This document shows, piece after piece, positions 26,375-34,442 of a DNA stretch of 64,000 nucleotides (its first letter is position 1; every line of letters begins with the position of its first letter). Below the pieces are notes generated by a model. That model ran no database searches. It saw only the letters and a list, made by a program, of their open reading frames with translations, and was not told where the DNA came from. Position numbers and translations under genes: made by a program. Origin of the DNA: an uncultured Bacteroidota bacterium (lineage in GTDB: Bacteria; Bacteroidota; Bacteroidia; JABEUT01); the NCBI GenBank assembly GCA_903863935.1, contig CAIPDV010000103.1, positions 1 to 64,000 of the forward strand, given 5' to 3'.

Positions 26375-28195
26375 ATGAAGAAAAATATATATTTTCTATT
26401 TTATATTATTGCCTGTTTGATAACAGAACTTGCAGACGCGCAAACTACTCAAACTATAAAGGGTAAAGTTGTCGATAAAGAATCAAAGGCTCCGCTTTAT
26501 GGCGCGGTGGTAAGGTTGCAGGACACCACAATAGGAGAGATGACCGACACCAATGGAAATTTTATCATTCGTGGAGTGCCTGTTGGAAAGCATAATTTAA
26601 ATGTAACCTATTTCGGATATTTAAGTGCGTCTGTAAATGAACTACAAGTTACTTCAGCCAGAGAAGTAATTGTTACAATTGAATTAGAACAGTCCGTTCA
26701 GCAGTTAAGTGAGGTAGCTGTATCACAAGTTCGGGAACACATTAACGAAATGGCATTGATAAGTTCGAAAACATTTAATGTAGATGAAGTAGAACGTTAT
26801 GCGGGCAGCCGAGCTGATATACCTCGCATGGCATCAAATTTTGCAGGTGTTCAGGGCAATGACGATTCGCGAAATGATATAGTTATTCGTGGGAATTCTC
26901 CAACAGGCGTGCTATGGAGGCTTGAGGATATTGATATCCCGAATCCCAATCATTTTAATATTCCAGGCACTACAGGGGGGCCGGTTACAGTATTAAATGA
27001 AAATACCCTGTCAAATTGTGATTTTTTTACAGGGGCTTTCCCTGCAGAATATGGCAATGGGGTGGCCGGTGTGTTTGATGTGAAGCTTCGCAATGGGAAT
27101 CCAGACCGATATGAATTTACGGCTCAGATGGGGTTTCTGGGTACTGAACTTTGCGGTGAAGGACCGATATCAAAAAGTAATGGTTCTTCTTTTTTATTTG
27201 CATACCGATATTCAACTTTACAGCTTTTTACCAGTTTGCATATTAATGTTGGAACTTCAGCGATACCGAATTACCAGGATCTTACTTTTAAACTCAACTT
27301 CCCGATAGGAAAGAAAGCCACGGTAGCCATTTTTGGGATTGGGGGGCTAAGCAGCATCAATCAAGTTTTCAGTAACCTGACTTCTTTTCAACCTGATTTA
27401 TATGGACCTGCGGATAGAGACCAGTACTTTAATGCGAATATGGGTATAGTTGGAGCAGAGTTTAATTATACCATTAATAGCAAAACATATACAAAACTCG
27501 TAATTGCCGAGTCTGGCAGCGATGTATTTGAACACAATAATTACATCTTCCGGGGCCTTACATATCATGTTGATTCGTTGAAAAATATTTTAGGATATAA
27601 CGAATAATTAGTACTACAGTTATGCATTGGTATGTAAATAAAAAGCTTGGGGCAAAACATACACTTCAGTTTGGTATTTTGAATAATCTTTACAGAACTA
27701 ACTTAGTTGATAGTAACCGTGAAAACCCTGTGACTCGTCAAAACTGGCAATACGCAACAAAATATATTGGTTCAACTGATCTGGCACAAGCCTATATTCA
27801 GTATAAATACCGGCCAACAGATAATGTTACATTAACAGCAGGTATACATGCCCAATATCTTACACATAATCATTCGGAAGCCATTGAACCCCGCGTCGGT
27901 GCCAAGTGGATATTGGATCAGCGAAACTCGCTGAGTTTTGGTTATGGACTGCATAGTGAAATGATTCCATTATATGAGTATTATTCTTACGTTCCAGGAA
28001 CGGATGGCAAGGGCCCATTGCCAAACTATAATGTGAATTTTATAAGAAGCCAGCACTTTGTCTTGGGGTATTATCATAATTTTTCGTCCTCATTCCGGCT
28101 CGAAACAGAAACCTACTATCAATACCTTTTCAATGTGCCAATTGAAACAAGGATAGGTTCATCTTATTCATCGCTTAACCTAATGGAACGTATTG
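26375..28195 (+). pseudogene. SusC/TonB-dependent receptor, frameshifted and 3'-truncated
   Basis: The first frame (26375-27607) has a signal peptide, a CarboxypepD-regulatory-like domain (IKGKVVDKESKAPLYGAVV) and a plug domain (NDIVIRGNSPTGVLWRLEDIDIPNPNHF). It ends at GYNE-stop. The next frame picks up at 27601 (RIISTTVMHWYVNKKLG) and carries barrel strands to about 28190. A single-base deletion near 27598 explains the shift. The barrel then ends abruptly where sequence of a helicase gene on the other strand begins, so the last ~150-200 residues are gone. Such receptors import nutrients or siderophores. This copy should be non-functional. Confidence 0.85.
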
Positions 28196-28519
28196 ATATG
28201 GTTTAAAAAGAGTACGGGATGCCTTTAGGGTAGATATTGTATTTGAAGTAGTGTTCCTAACTTTATGGAGTGTTGTAGCAATTGAAAAATCACGATAGTC
28301 ACTCAATGAATTATTTTTAAGTAAATCCCAAGGAGTTTGAATATTTGCCTCCACTTGCAATTCCTCCTCCGGATGCACTTGTAAGGAACTATCATCCCAT
28401 AGAACGCCGTAGAAATGATATCCACCATGTGGCTCAAGAATATTTTCAATTTTCCCCTTTCTTCCTACATTCCCTTTTAGGGATACCCTCTGATTTTTAT
28501 TGAATTTATGAGGCATCAA
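28190..28519 (-). pseudogene. N-terminal fragment of an SNF2/RapA-like helicase from a defence system
   Basis: The frame begins MMPHKFNKNQRVSLKG at 28519 and reads a small beta-rich domain (GKIENILEPHGGYHFYGVLWDD), then ATTLHKVRNTTSNTISTLKASRTLFKPYQY. FKPYQY just before the motor domain is typical of the large SNF2 helicases in DISARM-like and related systems, where the Walker A motif soon follows. Here the frame stops within six codons of FKPYQY, in TonB-receptor sequence, and the whole ATPase is missing. Its own promoter lies at 28536-28543. The gene runs toward the receptor and was cut by the same junction. Confidence 0.6.
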
Positions 28520-28535
28520 ATGTGAGTTTAGTAAA

Positions 28536-28543
28536 CAAAAATA
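28536..28543 (-). promoter_or_regulatory. Bacteroidota -7 element of the helicase fragment (TATTTTTG)
   Basis: CAAAAATA on the plus strand is TATTTTTG on the minus strand, matching TAnnTTTG. It is 16 bp upstream of the start codon at 28519. Confidence 0.5.
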
Positions 28544-28585
28544 ACTCTTTTAGTTAAGTGAGCAAAAAACAAGGTGGGTATTAGG

Positions 28586-29287
28586 TTAAAACTGTTCCAA
28601 TCTCTTCTTTTTCCGCTCCCAATCAGGTAAGTATTTTCTAAGAGTATTATAGAACTTTGCACTGTGGTTAAGGTATTTAAGATGGCATATTTCGTGGATT
28701 ATAACATAATCAATGCAATCAACTGGTACTTTAACAAGGTTGGTATTTAGAACAACATTTCCTCTACTGGTGCAGCTTCCCCATCGTTTCTCCATTCTCA
28801 TTATTATGAGTGAATTGAACTTTATTTTCTCCCTTTCAATAATATACCTATACTTTTCAAATCGTTCGTGTAATTTATCCTCCGCGTGTTTTTTATACCA
28901 ACCATCAAGCAGCCGTTTTGCCTTCTGCTTATTCTCTTTCTTATCTATACTTAACCGAAAGTATTTCCCAACCAATTTTATTTCCGGTTTATCTATCAAT
29001 ATTTTCAATCGGTATTGCCTTCCGAGATAGTAAAAAGTTTCCCCACTCACATATTCCAAACTCTTAGTAGGTTTGTGTATTTCAGTAAATTTCCGAATTT
29101 GCTTTTGAATCCATCTTCCACGCTTCTCTACCTTATGTAAGATTTTTTGGAGAGTTGCATTTTCAGGTGCTACAACATTAACCGATGAATCCGGATAAAC
29201 ATTAATGCCGAGTGTTTTCCTTCGGGAGTAGGATAAACTGAACCGGATAATGGAATTTCCATATTCTATCTGATGCTGTTGCTCCAT
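28586..29287 (-). CDS. YgjP/SprT-like zinc metallopeptidase associated with type I restriction
   Basis: The 233-residue protein has H198-E199-I-C-H202 with a third ligand near H208 (HEICHLKYLNHS), and the upstream MRMEKRWGSC motif characteristic of the YgjP-like (DUF45) family. The N-terminal part, with SRRKTLGINVYPDSSVNVVAP, is also typical of that family. No signal peptide is present. It is 3 bp behind the hsdR stop, so the two are surely co-transcribed. YgjP-like genes often follow hsdR in type I restriction loci. Their role is unsettled; regulation or turnover of the restriction enzyme has been suggested. Confidence 0.85.
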   Translation of the reverse strand: MEQQHQIEYGNSIIRFSLSYSRRKTLGINVYPDSSVNVVAPENATLQKILHKVEKRGRWIQKQIRKFTEIHKPTKSLEYVSGETFYYLGRQYRLKILIDKPEIKLVGKYFRLSIDKKENKQKAKRLLDGWYKKHAEDKLHERFEKYRYIIEREKIKFNSLIIMRMEKRWGSCTSRGNVVLNTNLVKVPVDCIDYVIIHEICHLKYLNHSAKFYNTLRKYLPDWERKKKRLEQF

Positions 29288-29290
29288 AAG

Positions 29291-32200
29291 TCAATAAACA
29301 TTTTTAGCCACCTTTAGCACTTCATCCAGAATAGCATCTATTTGTTCGTAACTTATTTCAATGCCAAACTCATTCCGCCTTGAAATTAAATAATCTTCCA
29401 TTTCATTTTTCATTTGCTTTTGTACATCCTCATTTCGTTTCCAATCCCGGATTACAAGTTTTGAGATTATTCCTGAAAGTTCTATTCCGGCTTCTGCAAG
29501 TTTATTGTTATTTGAATCTGATTCATTATCTCCGGATTCTCGTTGAACATCGGGAAATAAGTTCTCTTTTAATATTCCGAAGAATGCTCTCGCTTCAGGT
29601 CTGCCATTTAGCATTGGTGGCGTTCCATCGGCATTTCCCTTTGCAAATTTGGAATGTATTGATAAAATATGCTCAAGGTACTGCGCCTCCGTATTCCTCT
29701 TTTCTTGAAAATCATTTATCGCTTCATTAATAAGCTCCGAAAACTTCTTGTAAAATACTGGATCTTCCTCCATCCGCTCGTTGATGCTCTTCTTCATTTC
29801 ATAAGCAATCATATCCGCTTTGGAAGCCACAGTCCCGGTAACACGCTCGACTTCCTTCTTGAATAGTTCTTCGTCAAAAATATTGATAGGCTGGGTGATT
29901 TTTTCTACACCCTCTGTTCCAACATGAACGTCCAGCAACTTCCTTACCCGTTTCTCATACTCCTTATAGCTTATTTTATCGGCATAGCGCACGGAAACCG
30001 ATACTTTTAAACTTTGGTAAAATTTCAATTCCTTTATAAATTGCCGTAGCCTTTCTTCGGTAAAAAATTTGTATGCTTCATCAGATGCGAGAGCCAACTG
30101 CAAGTTCCTTGCAAAAGCAGTAAGTTTTTCTGCAAACAAATCCCGGATATTTTTCGGAGCAAGAAATCTTTCTAATGATTCTATATCCTTTTTGTCAGGG
30201 ACTTCCTTAAATATATCAAGCAGCTCGTAATATCGCTGCGGCAGTTTTTTGATTTCTTCCGTAATATTTGTAACCGTTCCGGTTAAATCAAGTTCATCAT
30301 AGCCTTCCAATGCTTGGTATTCAGTTAATGCCTTGTCAAGATTACCAAGTAAAGGCAGGTAACTTACAATATAACCAAAATCTTTACCCTCAAATAATCT
30401 GTTTACCCTTGCAATTGCCTGTAAAAGATTATGCCCCTGTAATTCCTTTGCCAAATATAAAATGGTGGCTCTTGGCGCATCAAATCCTGTAAGCAGTTTT
30501 CCCACCACTATAAGCAATTCAACTTCGTCCTCTTCTGATTTGAATTTTTCAATTACCGATTCCTCATAGCTTTCAGCAGTACCGTAGCGTTCAATAAGTT
30601 TCTTCCAATATTTTTGAACCTCATCAGTTGGTTCTTCGTCCGGCTCATCGTGGTCGTCCCTTGTATCGGGTGAAGAGATTACCACCCTTGTATTGATTTG
30701 CAGATTAGGGTCTGTTTGTCCTTCAAAGTATTTTTGATACATCAAGGCAGTTGACCGCAAGGGAACTGCAAGCATAGCTTTAAATCCTGTTCCTTTCCAG
30801 TTTTCGCAAAAATGCTTTGAAACATCATATGCAATCTCATCCACTACCTGTTGAGACTTGTAAATTTCAGAAATAGATGAGCCTTTTCTTTTAAGAATTG
30901 CACTTTGATATTCTGTGAGTGGCTCGGAAAGCCTGTCAAACCCTTTGTCAATTTGTTGCTGGTTGACTGTTAGCTTTGCAGAACGTCCTTCGTAAAGCAA
31001 AGGCACAACAGCTTTGTCTTTTACGGCTGTATTGATAGAATATATTGGATAAATGAAACCACCAAATTTTCGGGCCGTACTTTTTTCACTACTTAATAAA
31101 GGTGTTCCGGTAAAACCCAAATAACAGGCTTTAGGTAATACCTTTTTCATCTTAGAATGTGTAAAGCCATTTTGCCCCCGGTGGCTTTCATCTACCAGCA
31201 CAAACATATTGCTGGATTCATTCACAAAGTCTTTGCGATTAAGCGCTGATTCAAACTTGTCTATAACCGTAGTAATAACTTCTGTACCCGCATCATTTAT
31301 CAATTCAGTTAAGTGATTCCCAGACTTTGCACGTTCAGGGGTTTTCCCACAATTATGGAATGTATTATATATCTGTTTGTCTAAGTCTATCCTGTCGGTT
31401 ACAATTACAACACGAGGACTAGTAATATCCTTTTCCAATGAAATACACTTGGCAAGCATAACCATTGTCAGGGATTTGCCACTGCCCTGGGTGTGCCATA
31501 TTACCCCTCCCTTGCGACTTCCTTCATTGGTAAACTCCTTTATTCTTTGCAAGGTATTTTTTACGGTAAAATATTGTTGATACCTTGCAATCTTCTTTTC
31601 CCCTGCATCGTAGAGTATAAATTTATAAGAAAATTCCATAAGCCTTTCAGGTCGGCAAAGGGAATAAAGTACCCTGTCCTGTTCTGTTGGGAGGCGGTTT
31701 TCAGCATTTACCCCGCTTACCGATGAATTTATAATTGCTTTTACAGCACTCTCTATATTTTCTTCTTCCCGCCAAGTACCCCAAAACCGGGGCTTACTAT
31801 CTATTACCGAATATTTGGCTTCGTTTGGCTGGATAGCAAGAAGCAATTGTGCGAAATGATAGAGGCGGGGAATACCTTCCTCCTTCCCTTGATTCCGGGT
31901 ATGTTGCGAAATAGCTTCATCAATGGATTCATTCTTATCCCTGCGCTTGTTTTCCAATACTGCAAATGGGATGCCATTAACAAACAATACAAGGTCAGGT
32001 CTGCGTGGCTTTGAAAGACCTACCACCTCAAATTCATCGGTGATATGGAAGACATTATTATTGAAATTATCCCAATCAATATATTTAATGGTAAAGCTCT
32101 TTTTATCTCCCTGTATGGTTTCTTCATAGGACTTACCTAATGTAAGCAGGTCATAAATCCTTTCACTTGTGCGCAACAGCCCTTCGTCCGGTATGTTTTT

Positions 32201-32449
32201 AAGTACATGGATTGCAGAATGAATATTCCCGTCAGAGAATTTGTATTTGCCGCCCTTATATTGAAACTCATTGATTTTTTTTAGTTGTTGCGATAATATG
32301 CCTTCAAGAATAACATTGGACAAAATGCCGCCCCTTTCCCTGATGGTATCTTCCGGTGAAATATAATTCCAGCCAAGTTTGCGAAGCAGATTTAAAGCGG
32401 GAAGTTGGGAATCGCTAAACTCGGTATAGGTTGGAGTTTTCATGGTCAT
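29291..32449 (-). CDS. hsdR: Type I restriction enzyme R subunit
   Basis: The 1052-residue protein is complete. The N-terminal endonuclease domain has D152 in RRPDLVLF and E166-x-K168 in VLENK. The motor has Walker A at 319-326 (HTQGSGKS) and a DESH box at 420-423. The LTGFDAP and QAIARVNR motifs of motor domain 2 follow, with a helical C-terminus. Function: ATP-driven DNA translocation and cleavage in the HsdRMS complex. No hsdM or hsdS gene is in the window, although they normally adjoin. The gene upstream is a truncated Fic. HsdR alone cannot restrict, so it is either an orphan or uses partners elsewhere. Two palindromes lie upstream. Confidence 0.93.
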   Translation of the reverse strand: MTMKTPTYTEFSDSQLPALNLLRKLGWNYISPEDTIRERGGILSNVILEGILSQQLKKINEFQYKGGKYKFSDGNIHSAIHVLKNIPDEGLLRTSERIYDLLTLGKSYEETIQGDKKSFTIKYIDWDNFNNNVFHITDEFEVVGLSKPRRPDLVLFVNGIPFAVLENKRRDKNESIDEAISQHTRNQGKEEGIPRLYHFAQLLLAIQPNEAKYSVIDSKPRFWGTWREEENIESAVKAIINSSVSGVNAENRLPTEQDRVLYSLCRPERLMEFSYKFILYDAGEKKIARYQQYFTVKNTLQRIKEFTNEGSRKGGVIWHTQGSGKSLTMVMLAKCISLEKDITSPRVVIVTDRIDLDKQIYNTFHNCGKTPERAKSGNHLTELINDAGTEVITTVIDKFESALNRKDFVNESSNMFVLVDESHRGQNGFTHSKMKKVLPKACYLGFTGTPLLSSEKSTARKFGGFIYPIYSINTAVKDKAVVPLLYEGRSAKLTVNQQQIDKGFDRLSEPLTEYQSAILKRKGSSISEIYKSQQVVDEIAYDVSKHFCENWKGTGFKAMLAVPLRSTALMYQKYFEGQTDPNLQINTRVVISSPDTRDDHDEPDEEPTDEVQKYWKKLIERYGTAESYEESVIEKFKSEEDEVELLIVVGKLLTGFDAPRATILYLAKELQGHNLLQAIARVNRLFEGKDFGYIVSYLPLLGNLDKALTEYQALEGYDELDLTGTVTNITEEIKKLPQRYYELLDIFKEVPDKKDIESLERFLAPKNIRDLFAEKLTAFARNLQLALASDEAYKFFTEERLRQFIKELKFYQSLKVSVSVRYADKISYKEYEKRVRKLLDVHVGTEGVEKITQPINIFDEELFKKEVERVTGTVASKADMIAYEMKKSINERMEEDPVFYKKFSELINEAINDFQEKRNTEAQYLEHILSIHSKFAKGNADGTPPMLNGRPEARAFFGILKENLFPDVQRESGDNESDSNNNKLAEAGIELSGIISKLVIRDWKRNEDVQKQMKNEMEDYLISRRNEFGIEISYEQIDAILDEVLKVAKNVY

Positions 32450-32511
32450 TTTCTTTATTTATGGTCTATTGTATAGAGTTTTGCTATTTTCTATATATGA
32501 GAATGCTATCA

Positions 32512-32581
32512 TGTATAGAAAAGTGTCATTTTCTTTATAAGTTATCCTGATATGTAAAGAAAAGCGCCATTTTCTTTACAT
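32512..32581. promoter_or_regulatory. Inverted repeats upstream of hsdR
   Basis: A 30-bp palindrome with perfect 12-bp arms, ATGTAAAGAAAA and TTTTCTTTACAT around GCGCCA, lies at 32552-32581. A degenerate copy, with arms TGTATAGAAAA and TTTTCTTTATA around GTGTCA, lies at 32512-32539. A half-site ATGTAAAGA follows at 32593-32601. The centres of the two are 41 bp apart. They sit between fic and hsdR, in the place of an hsdR operator. The Fic remnant keeps a C-terminal wHTH, which might be the binding partner; that is inference. Confidence 0.6.
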
Positions 32582-32603
32582 GTTAAAAAAATATGTAAAG
32601 ATT

Positions 32604-33233
32604 CTATCGCTTTTCATTACCTGTATTTCCAAGAAGGTTATATAAATCAGTATTGATGTAGTAGGTATCCCTGCCCAACTTCCGCTTTGATAATATCCCT
32701 ATTCTTACTAATTCGTCTAAATAGCGGGTGGCAGTTGGTCGGCTTACATTTAAATCCTTAATAATAAATTCAATCTTAGTATAGGGATGCCTGAATATAT
32801 TATTCAATAAGTCTTGGCTGTAAATTTTTGGAAGTTCGCTCCGCAGCTTTTGTTTGTGATGCTGCATAGAATTTTTAATGTCATTAATCAGTTGTACGGT
32901 TTGAATGGATGTTTTTTCAATCCCATCCAGAATAAACATAACCCAATCTTGCCAGTTATTATCGGTTCTAACCTTTTGCAGTAAGCGATAATACTCCCCT
33001 TTGTTTTGATTGATATAGCGGCTTAAGTAGAGGATAGGTATATGGAGTAACCCTTCTTTTACCAGATATAGAATATTGATAATTCTGCCTACCCTGCCGT
33101 TCCCGTCATAAAATGGGTGAATACTTTCAAACTGGTGATGAATAATCGCCATTTTAATTAGCGGGTCCCAATCGCAAATTTCCTCATCATTCATAAATTT
33201 TTCAAGGTTATTCATCAATTCTTTTATCCTCAA
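32604..33233 (-). pseudogene. Fic-family protein with C-terminal wHTH, N-terminally truncated
   Basis: The fragment has 209 codons. The Fic active-site motif HPFYDGNGRVGR (residues 39-50) is intact, and a winged helix (TKIEFIIKDLNVSRPTATRYLDELVRIGILSKRKLGR) follows near the C-terminus. Fic-HTH proteins in Bacteroidota are normally ~330-370 residues, so about 140 N-terminal residues, including the inhibitory helix and fold start, are missing. The only start is a TTG at 33233, right at the junction with recombinase sequence. Fic proteins AMPylate targets, and this type is commonly encoded within type I restriction loci. The fragment is probably inactive. Confidence 0.8.
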
Positions 33234-33234
33234 G

Positions 33235-33690
33235 GCACAGGAGGATACGGAAAAGAATTTAAGAATACAGCTAATTGAAGTCTCAAAAAAATTGGATACG
33301 ATAGAAGAAAAATACTTTGTGTTAAACCAAATGGATGAAGCGACCTTTGAAAAATTTCATTCTAAATACAAAGCGGAGAAAGAACAAATCCAGCTTGATT
33401 TGGCGAAAATTGCCAATCCCATTTCGAACAATGGAAATGTGAACGTATTATTAGCAAAAGCAGCAGAGATAGCCCTCAAAATGCCCGAACTGTGGGCTAA
33501 AGGAGGGGCTGATAAAAAAGATGCTCTGCAAAAATTAGTGTTTCCTGAAGGAATTTTGTATGACCGCCATAAAGGGGCATTTCGAACACCTGCAATAAAT
33601 CCGGTGTTTGAATTTATTCCGCAATTATCAAAGGTTTTAGGGGGACTTCCCGAAGTGGCTTCCCCCTTTTTATCAGGGGAGTCCCTTTCA
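33235..33690 (+). pseudogene. C-terminal fragment of a large serine recombinase
   Basis: The frame is open from about 33235 and reads QEDTEKNLRIQLIEVSKKLDTIEEKYF, then a coiled-coil tail typical of the C-termini of Bacteroidota large serine recombinases. It then runs through ELWAKGGADKKDALQKLVFPEGILYDRHKGAFRTPAINPVFEFIPQL. The catalytic, Recombinase and zinc-ribbon domains are absent. It abuts the fic fragment head to head, and its 3' end abuts tRNA-Ser, which its open frame reads through in antisense. It may mark the end of an integrated element whose att site was at the tRNA. Confidence 0.75.
33640..33669 (+). terminator. Probable terminator after the recombinase fragment
   Basis: GGGGGA at 33640 and TCCCCC at 33661 form a G/C-rich stem, with a further short pairing inside. 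It is followed by a T run (CCCCCTTTTTAT). It lies about 20 bp before the tRNA. Confidence 0.45.
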
Positions 33691-33778
<88 letters not shown>

Positions 33779-33851
33779 AAAGAGCGGGCCGCAAAGATAA
33801 CATTCTCATACAGTCCCAAATACAGGAGGGCCGATTTTTTTAAAGTTTACA

Positions 33852-33859
33852 TATATTTG
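33852..33859 (+). promoter_or_regulatory. Bacteroidota -7 element (TATATTTG), possibly for a leaderless mRNA
   Basis: TATATTTG ends only 4 bp before the ATG at 33864, so transcription from it would begin at or next to the start codon. The next in-frame ATG is too far into the signal peptide to be a better choice. Confidence 0.4.
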
Positions 33860-33863
33860 TATA

Positions 33864-34376
33864 ATGAAGAAAAGTATAATATTAATCGTTTTCCTCGCGA
33901 TTACATGGAGCTTAAGTAGCCAAAGTATTAAGAAATACAATATTGCAAACACAGGATGTTATGCCTATATGTTTTGTGACCCTGGTACTTTCAGTCTTGA
34001 AAAAAGCCCGGACTCTTCGGAAGTTTATACCGCTCAATGTAATATGGATAGCGTTGAGTATGACATAATAGTAGTAAAACTTAACTCTGGCATAGAAGAC
34101 CTCAACGCTGCGGAAGATGTTGTTATTGCATATATGAATCACCTGAAAAGTGTTTTTAATGTGAATAAGAGCGCAGGATACGGAAAAGGCAGCAGATTAA
34201 ATAATGACGAGAAAACACGTGGCATACTTGATTATTGGGAAGACACGACGGGTAATCAAATTAAAATTAAAGGTTGGACTAACGGTAAACTTATCGCTGT
34301 CTTAGCTGTATCTTCAAAAGCGGATATAAATGAGAATAAAGCCAATTTGTTCTTAGATGGAATAAGATTTCCATAG
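33864..34376 (+). CDS. Secreted/periplasmic protein of unknown function
   Basis: The 170-residue protein has a clear signal peptide (KKSIILIVFLAITWSLSSQ). The mature part holds two Cys close together (NTGCYAYMFCDPG) and a third later (AQCNMDS), and ends in an alternating beta pattern (GNQIKIKGWTNGKLIAVLAVSSK). I recognise no family. The end resembles small periplasmic proteins with a PsbP-like or similar beta fold, but this is weak. It stands alone between tRNA-Ser and the M13 peptidase and shares a bidirectional terminator with the latter. Confidence 0.7.
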   Translation: MKKSIILIVFLAITWSLSSQSIKKYNIANTGCYAYMFCDPGTFSLEKSPDSSEVYTAQCNMDSVEYDIIVVKLNSGIEDLNAAEDVVIAYMNHLKSVFNVNKSAGYGKGSRLNNDEKTRGILDYWEDTTGNQIKIKGWTNGKLIAVLAVSSKADINENKANLFLDGIRFP

Positions 34377-34387
34377 CAATAAAAATA

Positions 34388-34420
34388 AAGAAGGCAAGAT
34401 TTTGTGAATCTTGCCTTCTT
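34388..34420. terminator. Bidirectional terminator
   Basis: A perfect 13-bp stem, AAGAAGGCAAGAT with its reverse complement, encloses TTTGTGA. It lies between the converging genes at 34376 and 34443. Confidence 0.8.
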
Positions 34421-34442
34421 CTTTCCGGAGAAAAAATATTAT

